Source of the DNA: a bacterium
GTDB taxonomy: Bacteria > Electryoneota > AABM5-125-24 > Hatepunaeales > Hatepunaeaceae
Length of the DNA stretch: 64,000 bases
Reading direction: 5' to 3'
Assembly: GCA_021734165.1 (NCBI GenBank)
Contig: JAIPJL010000002.1
Coordinates: 1 to 64,000 of the forward strand
The position numbers and the translations under genes are program-made. The notes beneath the pieces were generated by a model, which did no database searches, was not told where the DNA came from, and saw only the letters and a program-made list of their open reading frames with translations. This document shows, piece by piece, positions 9,412 through 20,918 of the stretch (position 1 is its first letter; the number at the start of each line of letters is the position of its first letter).

Positions 9412-11454
9412 ATGACATTCAAGAAATGTATTTGTTCCCTAATAATAGCTTTTACTATTTTTGTTGCAACATCGATATCAATCTGTCAAGAGCTTATCTT
9501 TTCTGAGGATTTTGAAGGCGCATGGCCGGGTGAATGGTCTGTAGGAGATCGAGATGATAGAAATGGACGTGACTACTGGGGCGATAGCCAAGTAGCTCAC
9601 CATGGAGGTAATTGGTGTGGTTGGTGTGCAGACGAAGGCGATCAAGAGAACAACTATGACGATAGAATGCACGCCTTTATGACTCGTAGAGTAGATCTCA
9701 GAGGATTCGAAAGTTGCTGGCTGTTATACGATATTTGGCATGAGACTGAGGAAGATTATGATTGGTTTCGCATATATATCAAACCTGCCAACGATGATGA
9801 GTGGGATTTTTTAAGTGATCGCTATACAGGTGATAGTGAAGGTTGGTTAGCTAATAGAAGAGTTGATATTCCTGAAGATTTTGTTGACGCAATCGTGGAT
9901 ATCGAATTTATATTTCACTCAGATGAAAGTGTACATAATTATTGGGGTGTAGTCTTAGATGATATTCGATTATATGGTGATGAAGAAGAAGGAGAACCTG
10001 ATATTGATGCTGATCCTAACGTATTGGATTATGGGAATGTTGATGTAGAAGAAGAAGCAAGTGGGCTTACTTATATCAGAAATGTTGGAAATGCAGTATT
10101 AGAAGTTCGCAGTGTTAGGCTAGATAACGAAAATGATTTCAGAATCAATAATAATCCTGTTAATTTCAATTTAGATCCAAATCAAAGACGAGGAATAAAT
10201 GTTTATTTTCGCCCTCAGAGAGCTGGTCAAATTGAATCAAGATTAAGGATGGAAACAAATGATCCTGATGAAGACCCTTTTACTGTTCGCTTAATTGGAA
10301 CTGGTATTGGAGGAGGGCTTCCTGACTTAGTTGCTGACCGTGCGACAATTGGATGGATGAATGATGATGAGATAGTAGAACTTGATGATTTTGAAGATAT
10401 TCGTATTGATGAACATCAACGATGGGCGGTATGTCTACATTATCGAAATACTGGAGAAGTCCCTGCAAGTCCTGTTAATTTCTACACGGAGGTTCCTGAA
10501 GCTGAATGGGATAGATATTCGAATGATTACAATGTTCCTGCTGACTATTCAAGTAGATTTTCTTTGATCAATTTTCAAAATGATCATGTGATCTTTTCTC
10601 CTGGTCATCATACAATAGGTTGGTACATAGATCCTGGTCATAGAGTCGATGAATCGAATGAGAATAATAATCTTCGGACATTGCAATACTCTGTATTCGG
10701 CGGTGGGCACCAGGGTATTGATCTTGCAGCTGGTGACGCTTATGTCGCCATACTAGATAATGATGGAATTTTTCAACGCATTCCTGATGAGGATATTCCT
10801 GAACTATGGGACAATGAAATAGACAGTCTTTATTTCATGTTAGAGTATTCAAATCAAGGGAATCAAGACGCTAATAACTGGGCTCTTCAGGCAGAAATTA
10901 GTGATAGAGGAGGTGTAGTGTATTCTGCTGAAACTGATGAAGATTGGGATAGACTAGCTGGAACAAATGCTCGAGCTTGGTGGGGTCCTTTTAATATTAC
11001 AGTAAATGGAGGAAGTGCGCGACTTTGGTGGGGGGATAATCGAGGAAGAGGTGAGTATTTTAATCCTCATTCAATTGAATGGACTCTTGATTACTCCGAT
11101 GTGTTAGATGAGACAAATGAGGGAAATAACCAATCTTCCTTCCGATGGAGTTCAACTAATGATGTAAAAGAACAACCTATGAATGTTATTGAAGACTTTG
11201 AATTACTTGTTGTTTATCCAAATCCATTCAATGCAGTAACGAATATATCGTATACACTCCCTATTCCATCCCTCATTTCGCTTAAGGTCTATGATGTTTC
11301 AGGACGCTTAATAGATTCCATTATTGAGGGTAATCAACAGATTGGTTATCATACGGCTGTTTGGAACGCGAAATCTTCTGAAGCCGGTATTTATTTCATT
11401 AAACTTGAAGCTGAGGAATTTAGAGCAATCAAGAAGGTTGTTTTGGTAAAATGA
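9412..11454 (+). CDS. Secreted protein with CARDB/Ig-like domains and C-terminal T9SS-type sorting domain
   Basis: Signal peptide; IDADPNVLDYGNVDVEEEASGLTYIRNVGN (choice-of-anchor D-like); C-terminus VYPNPFNAVTNISYTLP...VYDVSGRLIDS...GIYFIKLEAEEFRAIKKVVLVK. Confidence 0.85.
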   Translation: MTFKKCICSLIIAFTIFVATSISICQELIFSEDFEGAWPGEWSVGDRDDRNGRDYWGDSQVAHHGGNWCGWCADEGDQENNYDDRMHAFMTRRVDLRGFESCWLLYDIWHETEEDYDWFRIYIKPANDDEWDFLSDRYTGDSEGWLANRRVDIPEDFVDAIVDIEFIFHSDESVHNYWGVVLDDIRLYGDEEEGEPDIDADPNVLDYGNVDVEEEASGLTYIRNVGNAVLEVRSVRLDNENDFRINNNPVNFNLDPNQRRGINVYFRPQRAGQIESRLRMETNDPDEDPFTVRLIGTGIGGGLPDLVADRATIGWMNDDEIVELDDFEDIRIDEHQRWAVCLHYRNTGEVPASPVNFYTEVPEAEWDRYSNDYNVPADYSSRFSLINFQNDHVIFSPGHHTIGWYIDPGHRVDESNENNNLRTLQYSVFGGGHQGIDLAAGDAYVAILDNDGIFQRIPDEDIPELWDNEIDSLYFMLEYSNQGNQDANNWALQAEISDRGGVVYSAETDEDWDRLAGTNARAWWGPFNITVNGGSARLWWGDNRGRGEYFNPHSIEWTLDYSDVLDETNEGNNQSSFRWSSTNDVKEQPMNVIEDFELLVVYPNPFNAVTNISYTLPIPSLISLKVYDVSGRLIDSIIEGNQQIGYHTAVWNAKSSEAGIYFIKLEAEEFRAIKKVVLVK

Positions 11455-11475
11455 GTACTAAGGAAGCTATCGATC

Positions 11476-11667
11476 TCAATTATCAGTCTTTTCACTGAGA
11501 TTGTCATCGGTGGCTTCTTCCCCATCCCATTCACACGGATTATTCTTATAGACCAGCCTTTTCAGCTTCTCACAGTAGAGGGCAGTGAAGGTCATGCATG
11601 ACTTTGCGCCATCGGCGAGTTTGTCGGGCCAACGGGCGTATTCGCAGGTGTTGTCACAATATTTCAT
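11476..11667 (-). CDS. Small Cys-containing hypothetical protein
   Basis: MKYCDNTCEYARWPDKLADGAKSCMTFTALYCEKLKRLVYKNNPCEW; five regularly placed Cys. ATG at 11667. Confidence 0.55.
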   Translation of the reverse strand: MKYCDNTCEYARWPDKLADGAKSCMTFTALYCEKLKRLVYKNNPCEWDGEEATDDNLSEKTDN

Positions 11668-11675
11668 AAAAGTGA

Positions 11676-11732
11676 GCAAGTGATCAAGTGAGCAAGGAAG
11701 CAAGTAAAGAATATTCTTGTTTGATCACTTGC
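11676..11732. repeat. 12-bp perfect inverted repeat GCAAGTGATCAA...TTGATCACTTGC with overlapping alternative arms GGAAGCAAGT/ACTTGCTTCC
   Basis: Arms at 11676-11687 and 11721-11732; alternative arms at 11696-11705 and 11727-11736. Confidence 0.8.
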
Positions 11733-11748
11733 TTCCTTTCTCCCTTTC

Positions 11749-12264
11749 TTACTTGCTTCCTCCCGGAAAATAGACTATCACCGCTAATGTGTTTTCCTTC
11801 GCCTTTATAGTAACATCCTCCATTAGATCAATATAAATATTATCTCCCTGAACGGCTTCTAATACCCTTTCACCGGCAGTTGCTTTGAAGCGACCAAAAA
11901 CAAGATGTACTGCAATAATCTGACCGGGATCCTTAGGAAAATTCCGTTCACATCCTTCGCAAAGCTCCAGTCTTTCTATTCGTCCTAAACCCGATAAAGC
12001 AACACTCTTTTTTCGTTTGCTATCAAATTCCGTATCATGGCGCTGAACAAAAAAAAGACTTTTAGGTCCGGGTGAAATGAAATTGCTCAGAGGTGTTTCA
12101 AGGGCGTGACAAAGGTCAAGAAGCGTTGAGATTTTTGGCTCGTAAATGCCTTTTTCGATATTGTGAACTGTAACTGATGAGACTTTGGTTAGCAATGCGA
12201 GCTGACTGAGCGTCAACCCGCGTTTTTGCCGCATCCTGCGGACTTTTTCACCCAGTTCAAGCAT
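11749..12264 (-). CDS. XRE-family HTH regulator with C-terminal cupin-like domain
   Basis: LGEKVRRMRQKRGLTLSQLALLTKVSSVTVHNIEKGIYEPKISTLLDLCHAL HTH; beta-rich C-terminus. ATG at 12264. Confidence 0.85.
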   Translation of the reverse strand: MLELGEKVRRMRQKRGLTLSQLALLTKVSSVTVHNIEKGIYEPKISTLLDLCHALETPLSNFISPGPKSLFFVQRHDTEFDSKRKKSVALSGLGRIERLELCEGCERNFPKDPGQIIAVHLVFGRFKATAGERVLEAVQGDNIYIDLMEDVTIKAKENTLAVIVYFPGGSK

Positions 12265-12280
12265 GTGATTACTATATTTC

Positions 12281-12592
12281 CTACTTGTCGGAGCCTTCGT
12301 TTTTTGAGCGCAGCAGATAAACCTTTTCACCAGGTTTGATCATACCGTGACTGCGCGCTTCTTCCTCAATTACCCTCAGATCTTCGCTGGATAACGCTTT
12401 AATATGCTCTCTCATTTTCCGGTTAACTTCTTCGAGTGAATCGACTTTGGTTTCGAGTTTAGTGACGCGATTTTGAAGCACCAGCGTATTCCAGAGACTG
12501 TTTCCACCGAAAAAGAAAAACAGGATCATCAAAAGGATAATCCCGCCAGCTAACCAGAATATTTTTCGATTAGCTGAACGGTCTTTATTCAT
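12281..12592 (-). CDS. FtsB/DivIC-like septum formation initiator
   Basis: Single TM followed by coiled coil (NRVTKLETKVDSLEEVNRKMREHIKAL) and ...IEEEARSHGMIKPGEKVYLL; located next to enolase, as ftsB commonly is. Confidence 0.8.
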   Translation of the reverse strand: MNKDRSANRKIFWLAGGIILLMILFFFFGGNSLWNTLVLQNRVTKLETKVDSLEEVNRKMREHIKALSSEDLRVIEEEARSHGMIKPGEKVYLLRSKNEGSDK

Positions 12593-12611
12593 GGTTCTTC
12601 TGCATCAATAA

Positions 12612-14293
<1,682 letters not shown>

Positions 14294-14476
14294 ATATCAA
14301 CCGTTCCAGAATTTTAGGAGTTAATATCAACCTTCAATATTTGATATTGAAAACTAACTATCATTTTATACTCTTATATTCAAAAAGGCAAGTACTGAAT
14401 CAATTATATGCAAAATTTTTAAGCTAATATTACATTAGATTCGATGTGATTTAACTCAGCGCAGACATTCTATTAC

Positions 14477-14505
14477 TTGACACTATACAGATTGTAAGAT
14501 ATATT
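14477..14505 (+). promoter_or_regulatory. Predicted sigma70-type promoter
   Basis: TTGACA (14477-14482), 17 bp, TATATT (14500-14505), upstream of the 14551 lipoprotein gene. Confidence 0.6.
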
Positions 14506-14550
14506 AACGTACTAACTAATGTTGTTTTATCAGGAGTTCGAGAGTCTCGT

Positions 14551-15357
14551 TTGACATTTCAATTGTTAAAATTAACTGGCAATCTTAGAAATAACTACCT
14601 GCTGGCAGCTTATAGGCGCTTGTTATTTCTTATGGTGATACTTGTTTCATCATGTGAAGCGCCTCATGATAATCCTTTTGATCCACTCAGTCCTGACTAC
14701 GAGACACCTGATACTCCGGATACAACAACCACTGTTGAAGTTACAGCCCGAGCTATCAATTATGACAGTTACGGACCTCTCGCAGTTCATGCACTCGATA
14801 TTGAAGCAGTGATTATAGATTCTAACGGTGTAGATCATGTCTGGGTGAGACTTGATACAATAGAGATAGGCACTCTTCAATCAGGCGCTACACTACACAG
14901 GTGGTTCAAACGTATCGATGAAACTTTATTACCTAACAATGGTTTGGGCGACCTGATAGGTTATCCTCTCACTCTTTTCTATGTTAACGGTAATGGAAGG
15001 GTAAGTGATGGTGTAGAGTTTCAACTCTACAGAGTGATTTATGATGTACCTCAGACTTTCTTTCCAAATAATGATACGCTACTCAATATTAATCAACCAG
15101 AGCTGATATGGGAGCCTTATGATGCTGATTTCAGTTTTACATATTCAGTTAATATTTTACATATTGCAGAAGGATCCACTGAAGGAATCCCTGTTTATTC
15201 CTATGATGAAATTCCAATGGATTCTACAAGCCATAAAGTCGAAAACAACTTGACAAGCGCTCCATATTTTTTAGTGTGGACTGTAACCGTTATTGATGAA
15301 TTTGGTAATGAAGCACGTTCTTTGACTGCAAACTTCAGGATCGACAGTGATGAGTAG
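14551..15357 (+). CDS. Putative lipoprotein, hypothetical
   Basis: LLFLMVILVSSCEAPHDNPFDP lipobox; the start codon (TTG at 14551) is uncertain. Confidence 0.65.
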   Translation: MTFQLLKLTGNLRNNYLLAAYRRLLFLMVILVSSCEAPHDNPFDPLSPDYETPDTPDTTTTVEVTARAINYDSYGPLAVHALDIEAVIIDSNGVDHVWVRLDTIEIGTLQSGATLHRWFKRIDETLLPNNGLGDLIGYPLTLFYVNGNGRVSDGVEFQLYRVIYDVPQTFFPNNDTLLNINQPELIWEPYDADFSFTYSVNILHIAEGSTEGIPVYSYDEIPMDSTSHKVENNLTSAPYFLVWTVTVIDEFGNEARSLTANFRIDSDE

Positions 15358-16831
15358 AATTGAAAAAATCTCAAAATCAGGTCTCGAATTACTCTATGAG
15401 GCAGCGAGCGCACTGCTCGAAGTGACCGATCTGGAAAAACTTCTGCAAAGACTTCTCGATAAAGCCTTTGAAGTCAGTGGTGCCGATAGGGGTTATATAC
15501 TTCTGCGAGATGAACATGGTGATATGAAACCCATTTCATCGAGAGGAATTGAACCGGGCTCGTTACCTGAAGGGGATCCATCTTTTTCAGTAATCAGCAC
15601 AGCGTTAAAAGAAAGACGACCGGTTCTTTCGCAAAATGCTTCACGCGATCCACGTTTTAGCGGATCCAGCTCATTGATTATCAGAGGGATTAGATTTGCC
15701 TGCTGTATTCCACTTGAAGCTCGCGGCAGCCGGGTAGGCGCTTTATATTTGGATACTACCGTAACAGGCAAGCTGACCGATGATCAGTTGCCACTGCTTG
15801 AAGCATTTGGTTCATTGGCTGCCCTGTCTCTTTCACATTCTCTCGAATTAAAGAGCGCTCGTCAAGCGCTTCAAGTCAGCCATCAAACGCGCTTTCCCGG
15901 TATTCTTGGTGATTCGGGCGTGATGAATCGTCTATACGATCGTATGGAACGTATCGCAGCCGCTGATCTGCCGGTCTTGATTAGCGGTGAAAGTGGTACA
16001 GGGAAAGAATTAATTGCCCGTGCACTTCATCAAACAGGCTCACGTAAGGATAAACCTTTCCGCGCTGTTTTTTGTGGCAATCTCACAGCCGAACTGTTAG
16101 AGAGTGAACTTTTTGGCTATCGGAAGGGAGCCTTCACAGGCGCCGTGACTGACAAGCCGGGATTACTTGACCTGGCAGATAAAGGTGTTTTGTTTTTGGA
16201 TGAGATCGCCGATGTGCCAGGTCCCATTCAGACCAAACTACTCAGATTTTTACAGGATGGCGAATACCAGCGTCTTGGTGATGCACAGCCACGTCATGCT
16301 GACGTAAGAGTTTTTTCAGCTTCCAATAAATCACTTCCGGATGAAATTAAAGCGGGTAATTTCAGAGAAGACCTTTATTATCGCTTGAATGTTCTTGCGA
16401 TAGAGGCTCCGCCTCTACGTGAAAGGAAGGACGATATCCCTTTGCTTGCCGGCGCTTTTTTGACCAAAATCGCTGCGAGGACAGGACAGCCGCATAAATA
16501 TATTTCTAATGGCGCTCTTAAGATGCTTACCAATCATCCCTGGCAAGGTAATGTTCGCGAGCTTGAGAATGTCCTGGCGAGAGCGGCAGTGCTTGCGGTA
16601 AATGAGATACTTGAACCGGAGGATTTCGATATTTCAGGAACGGAAGTAGAAGATCAGATGCCGGAGGATGAACAATTAGACTTGCAAAGTACGATTGATG
16701 CACATTTACTGAAAATACTAAAGATGACTGATGGCAATCGAAGTGAAGCGGCTCGGATTCTTGGAGTCAGTCGCCGTTACCTACAGAAAACTCTCGCAAA
16801 ATGGCGTGATGAGAATAAAACTGAACAGTGA
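15347..16831 (+). CDS. Sigma-54-dependent transcriptional activator (GAF + AAA+ + Fis-type HTH)
   Basis: GAF region; GESGTGKE, ESELFGYRKGAFTGAV (GAFTGA loop), GVLFLDEIADV, C-terminal GNRSEAARILGVSRRYLQKTL. Confidence 0.95.
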   Translation: MMSRIEKISKSGLELLYEAASALLEVTDLEKLLQRLLDKAFEVSGADRGYILLRDEHGDMKPISSRGIEPGSLPEGDPSFSVISTALKERRPVLSQNASRDPRFSGSSSLIIRGIRFACCIPLEARGSRVGALYLDTTVTGKLTDDQLPLLEAFGSLAALSLSHSLELKSARQALQVSHQTRFPGILGDSGVMNRLYDRMERIAAADLPVLISGESGTGKELIARALHQTGSRKDKPFRAVFCGNLTAELLESELFGYRKGAFTGAVTDKPGLLDLADKGVLFLDEIADVPGPIQTKLLRFLQDGEYQRLGDAQPRHADVRVFSASNKSLPDEIKAGNFREDLYYRLNVLAIEAPPLRERKDDIPLLAGAFLTKIAARTGQPHKYISNGALKMLTNHPWQGNVRELENVLARAAVLAVNEILEPEDFDISGTEVEDQMPEDEQLDLQSTIDAHLLKILKMTDGNRSEAARILGVSRRYLQKTLAKWRDENKTEQ

Positions 16832-16839
16832 TATAATCC

Positions 16840-18396
16840 TTGTCCCTCGAAGACAACTATGAAATAGAAAGTCCGTTGTATGTCGGACAGGTTGCAACGG
16901 CATATCCGGCAATTGAGAAAGCTCTCGGGCGTAAAGTTCTGCTTAAAGTCATGCACTCGCATTGGGCGCAGGACGAGGAATTACTTGAAAGATTCAAGCG
17001 TGAAGGGCAAGCGCTTGCTAAAATTGAACATCCGAATATTGTAAAAGCATTCAGTTTTTTCATAGAAGATGGACTACCATGTCTTACGCTTGAGTGGATT
17101 GAGGGTGGAACATTAGCCGATAGCATAAAGTCTGGACCACTGTCATCAACTGAAGTTAAACGGATCGCTGAAGCTGTATTATCCGGTCTATCAGCAGTTC
17201 ATAACCATGGTCTTTTACATCGTGATCTTAAACCGGATAATATCCTGCTCGGTAAGGATGGACGGATTGTACTTGCAGATTTTTCTCTCGCAGGTTTTGA
17301 AAATCTCAAGGGTTTAACCGGACATGGCGCTTTGGTAGGATCACCTGCATACATGGCGCCGGAACTTATTGAAGGAAAGGATGCGTCTCAGCAGAGTGAC
17401 CTTTGGGGACTTGGGATCATTCTGCTTGAAGCGCTTACAGGTTCAAATCCCTATGCTGCTGATGATCCCTTAATAAGTCTGGAGAAACTGCGTACAATCG
17501 ATCCACTAAAGCTTCAAGGTCGCACAAGTATCGACAGCTATTTAGCCGGATTGATTGACGCATTGCTGCAACGCAATCCTGAGCTAAGACCTAAAGATGC
17601 TGCTGAAGCAGGCGCAATACTTAGAGGTGAAATTCAACCATCTGTAGTTACGGAAAGCCTTTCTGTTGAGATTTCGGAATCAGATGAGACTAAGAAACAG
17701 CGCAATAAACGGATTTATATACCTGTATTTGTAGTATTTATATTAATTATAATATCAGCGATTTTCATTTTGAAATATAGCACACAAACAAATGAACAAA
17801 CTCCTTATTTAGTAATAGGACAAAGCGAAAAAGATAAGATGTCCGATAGCAGCATGACTAAGGAATATACGGATAACGGTAGAGCTGTTTCAGAGGTAAA
17901 ATCTCATATAATACCCCAAGCGATTCTTGATTCATCGGTTATACAGGATAAAGTGAAATCTGCATTTCTGACGCTAATTGTTCTACCTTGGGCGTATGTG
18001 GCGATTGATGGGGAGGAGGTTGGAGTGACGCCTCTCGGAACACTTGAGCTTGAAGCCGGTGACCATGAATTGATGTTTTCACATACGAGCTATCCGCAGC
18101 TTAAAAGAAATATTAATCTTGTGATTGATGAACGTGATACGCTTAGAATTGACATGAGCGCTGAGGCTGTTCAATTAAATATTACAGCGATTCCCTGGGG
18201 TTATCTTTGGATTGACAGCGATTCGATTGGAATATTGCCGCGAAATGAAGCAATCTGGACACTGCCTGGAAAACATCAGATTGTTGTAATACATCCGAAG
18301 TACAAAAATCTGATGGATTCGTTATATTTTGAGAAGGATAGGAAGTTAGAGGTCAGAGCAGACTTTATTAACGGCACGATGGTTGCGATTGAATGA
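16840..18396 (+). CDS. Serine/threonine protein kinase with TM segment and C-terminal PEGA domains
   Basis: HRDLKPDNILL, GSPAYMAPE, SDLWGLGIILLE; TM (IYIPVFVVFILIIISAIFIL); two PEGA-like repeats. TTG start. Confidence 0.88.
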   Translation: MSLEDNYEIESPLYVGQVATAYPAIEKALGRKVLLKVMHSHWAQDEELLERFKREGQALAKIEHPNIVKAFSFFIEDGLPCLTLEWIEGGTLADSIKSGPLSSTEVKRIAEAVLSGLSAVHNHGLLHRDLKPDNILLGKDGRIVLADFSLAGFENLKGLTGHGALVGSPAYMAPELIEGKDASQQSDLWGLGIILLEALTGSNPYAADDPLISLEKLRTIDPLKLQGRTSIDSYLAGLIDALLQRNPELRPKDAAEAGAILRGEIQPSVVTESLSVEISESDETKKQRNKRIYIPVFVVFILIIISAIFILKYSTQTNEQTPYLVIGQSEKDKMSDSSMTKEYTDNGRAVSEVKSHIIPQAILDSSVIQDKVKSAFLTLIVLPWAYVAIDGEEVGVTPLGTLELEAGDHELMFSHTSYPQLKRNINLVIDERDTLRIDMSAEAVQLNITAIPWGYLWIDSDSIGILPRNEAIWTLPGKHQIVVIHPKYKNLMDSLYFEKDRKLEVRADFINGTMVAIE

Positions 18397-18454
18397 AAGG
18401 TAAGAGCATCTTCATCCGTTTTACAGCGAATGATTGAAAACAATACTTACGTAT

Positions 18455-18528
18455 CAGGCGAGGACGCCTAACACCATTATTTGATTTGATTTAAAGGAAT
18501 GAGTGCAGTCAGGCGCTTCACGCCTGAC
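18455..18528. repeat. Pair of GC-rich hairpins (REP-like)
   Basis: AGGCG-agga-CGCCT (18456-18469) and GTCAGGCG-cttca-CGCCTGAC (18508-18528). Confidence 0.65.
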
Positions 18529-18569
18529 CGATCAATGAGTTCAAGAGATTGATTTAACATAATAGAACA

Positions 18570-19781
18570 ATGAAAAGACTACTTCAAATATCCGGCTTGA
18601 TTCTGTTGATGAGTACAACTGCTTTCTGTGAGTATAGCTGGCATGAAGCGCCATCAATGAACCAGGCGCGCTCTGATTTCATGGCTGCTGCTGTAAATGG
18701 TAACATATACGTTTTCGGTGGCATCGGAAGTGATCGCAGGGACATTTTAAGCTCTACAGAGGTATTTTCATCGGAAAATAACCAATGGAGAACTCTGTCA
18801 GAAATGCCTACTCCACTTTTCAGGGCAAGCGCTGTCAGTGTAAATGAGAATATCTATATAATTGGAGGATATACTAATAACAACAATTTCAATGCAGGGG
18901 TGTTCCTGTACAATACAACACGGGATACATTTATAACCGTAGCGCGCATGCCGGAGCCATATCGATTCAGTCATTCAGCGGTTCTCGTTGGTGACAGAAT
19001 ACTGGTTATGGGCGGAATCACTGAAAATGACGCCAGGTTGAATACCGGTATGTGGTTCTCGCCACGCACTCAACGCTGGGAAGATGGGCCTCAATTGAGG
19101 ACTCCGGCAGTAAATTTTGGTATGGTTGAGAAAGATGGTGATGTGTATCTTGCAGGAGGCGTTTTCTATGTTCCGCTGGATCGTCTTGAAATATTAAGTG
19201 GTGATCGGTGGACTGCCGGAGCGTCTATGCCTATAGGTAGAAATGGTCTAGGATTAGCATTTCTTGGTGACACTTTATATGCAGCAGGTGGCAGGACAAA
19301 TTCACGTCCTGATATTACGACAAGGGTAGATCATTATTTGCCACAGCGAGACGCCTGGTTTGGGACGTCAGATATGCAAAACCCGCGAGTTGATTTCCAA
19401 CTTGTTTCGGTGAATAGGAGGCTTTATGCGATTGGAGGTCATGTTCCAGGTCATCAGGGAGTCTTAGCTTCAGCGAGCGTAGAAGTTTATTACTATACTA
19501 ACGGTATAGAAGGGAACGATTCACCTTCAAATCCTGTTTTAATGCCCTATGCATTCCCAAATCCTTGTAATGGTCCGGTAAATTTCACTTTTCCACCTGT
19601 TCAAGCGAATTTGACTCTTTATGATCTGAATGGCAGGATTTTAAGAGAGTATTTAGTTTCATCTGCTGGAGGAACCTGGAGCTGGAATACCGGCAATCAC
19701 CCGGCAGGCATTTACTTTTATAGATATTCACCCTTGAATCCATCCGAATCTGTCATTGGCAGTGTAACGGTTGTGAAATAA
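18570..19781 (+). CDS. Secreted Kelch-repeat protein with C-terminal sorting domain
   Basis: Repeats of the type NIYVFGGIGSDRRD...; YAFPNPCNGPVNFTFPP...LYDLNGRILREYL...AGIYFYRYSP...VTVVK. Confidence 0.88.
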   Translation: MKRLLQISGLILLMSTTAFCEYSWHEAPSMNQARSDFMAAAVNGNIYVFGGIGSDRRDILSSTEVFSSENNQWRTLSEMPTPLFRASAVSVNENIYIIGGYTNNNNFNAGVFLYNTTRDTFITVARMPEPYRFSHSAVLVGDRILVMGGITENDARLNTGMWFSPRTQRWEDGPQLRTPAVNFGMVEKDGDVYLAGGVFYVPLDRLEILSGDRWTAGASMPIGRNGLGLAFLGDTLYAAGGRTNSRPDITTRVDHYLPQRDAWFGTSDMQNPRVDFQLVSVNRRLYAIGGHVPGHQGVLASASVEVYYYTNGIEGNDSPSNPVLMPYAFPNPCNGPVNFTFPPVQANLTLYDLNGRILREYLVSSAGGTWSWNTGNHPAGIYFYRYSPLNPSESVIGSVTVVK

Positions 19782-19783
19782 AT

Positions 19784-20566
19784 ATGAAGATGATTCATTT
19801 TATATTGATTGGTTGTCTATTACCTCTGGCTCTTTTCGCAGACTCAAAAGATAGCGTTAATATTACAGATAAAGCCTGGGAAGCCTACCTGAGAGGAGAT
19901 TTTGCGTCTGTAGAACAACTTGTAATGGATGCAGTTTTAGATAACAGAGTCAGTTCTGAACAGTTAGCAAGATTGTACTTAACTCTTGGTTGTGCGGATG
20001 CAATGCGAGGCAGGAGCGTTGCAGCGACAACATCGTTTGAGATGGCTTTAATTAACGATCCTACACTGGATCCGTCATCGCTTGAACTGCCACCGCCTGT
20101 CTGGAGCCTGTTCAAACCGGTTCGCGATAGAATGCCTCGTTATATTAATAATGAAAAAGAAATATTCATTACGGATTCAATAGAAATAACAAAACCTGTT
20201 TACCGAAAACGCTCTAACGTGTTGCGTTCTTTCGCTTTTCCTGGCTGGGGTCACCTTTCAGAGGATAGAAATAGCGGTTTGATTTACGCCGGATTAGAAA
20301 TTGTCTCTGTTACCGGACTTATAATTTCAGCAGTAAATATGACCAATGCCAGTAAAGATTATCACTCAGCTCGAGATGCAGTAGTTATTGCTGATAGATA
20401 TGATACTTACAACCTTTATTATCAGTTGACCTGGGGTTTCATTTGTTTGACCGCTGTGAATTATCTTGCTGCCCAGATTGATTTCTTCTCAACTCCACCA
20501 CCCATTGTTTTAAGCTATGATGAGGGACAGTCAAAGCTTAGGATAAGCTATTCTTTCAAACTGTGA
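19784..20566 (+). CDS. Exported TPR-like/DUF5683-like protein, hypothetical
   Basis: Signal peptide, TPR-like N-terminal half, FPGWGHLSEDRNSGLIYAGLEI membrane-associated motif. Confidence 0.6.
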   Translation: MKMIHFILIGCLLPLALFADSKDSVNITDKAWEAYLRGDFASVEQLVMDAVLDNRVSSEQLARLYLTLGCADAMRGRSVAATTSFEMALINDPTLDPSSLELPPPVWSLFKPVRDRMPRYINNEKEIFITDSIEITKPVYRKRSNVLRSFAFPGWGHLSEDRNSGLIYAGLEIVSVTGLIISAVNMTNASKDYHSARDAVVIADRYDTYNLYYQLTWGFICLTAVNYLAAQIDFFSTPPPIVLSYDEGQSKLRISYSFKL

Positions 20567-20655
20567 ATCCTACGCACAGTCAGTGCGAATATTGGACGCA
20601 TATAAGTTTTAAAAACCAACGTTTTAACCTTTCTTATGGTTTAATCATTGATTTG

Positions 20656-20683
20656 TATAATTGTGCAATTCTACACAATTATA
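20656..20683. repeat. Perfect 10-bp inverted repeat TATAATTGTG-N8-CACAATTATA
   Basis: Read directly; intergenic, downstream of the 19784 gene. Confidence 0.75.
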
Positions 20684-20918
20684 ACATAATGTTGTAAACT
20701 TGTCTAAGTATGAGTTTTAGTGAAGATTGTAGTATTCTGAATAGATTATTATATCGTCTTTGTACGTATGAGTTTGACTTCATGTTGCATCTATTCAATT
20801 ACATTTGTAACTTTACTCGTAACATTTATACAAAGGTTAAAGAAATACTACTATATTTCAATCCATCAAAATGGGATTTGAAATATGAAAGTTGAACAAC
20901 TAAAATCAGGAAAATTAA

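Noticed and set aside
20710-20895. 61 aa plus-strand ORF
   Set aside because: Low-complexity aromatic/Leu-rich translation in an AT-rich gap that contains inverted repeats; no SD.
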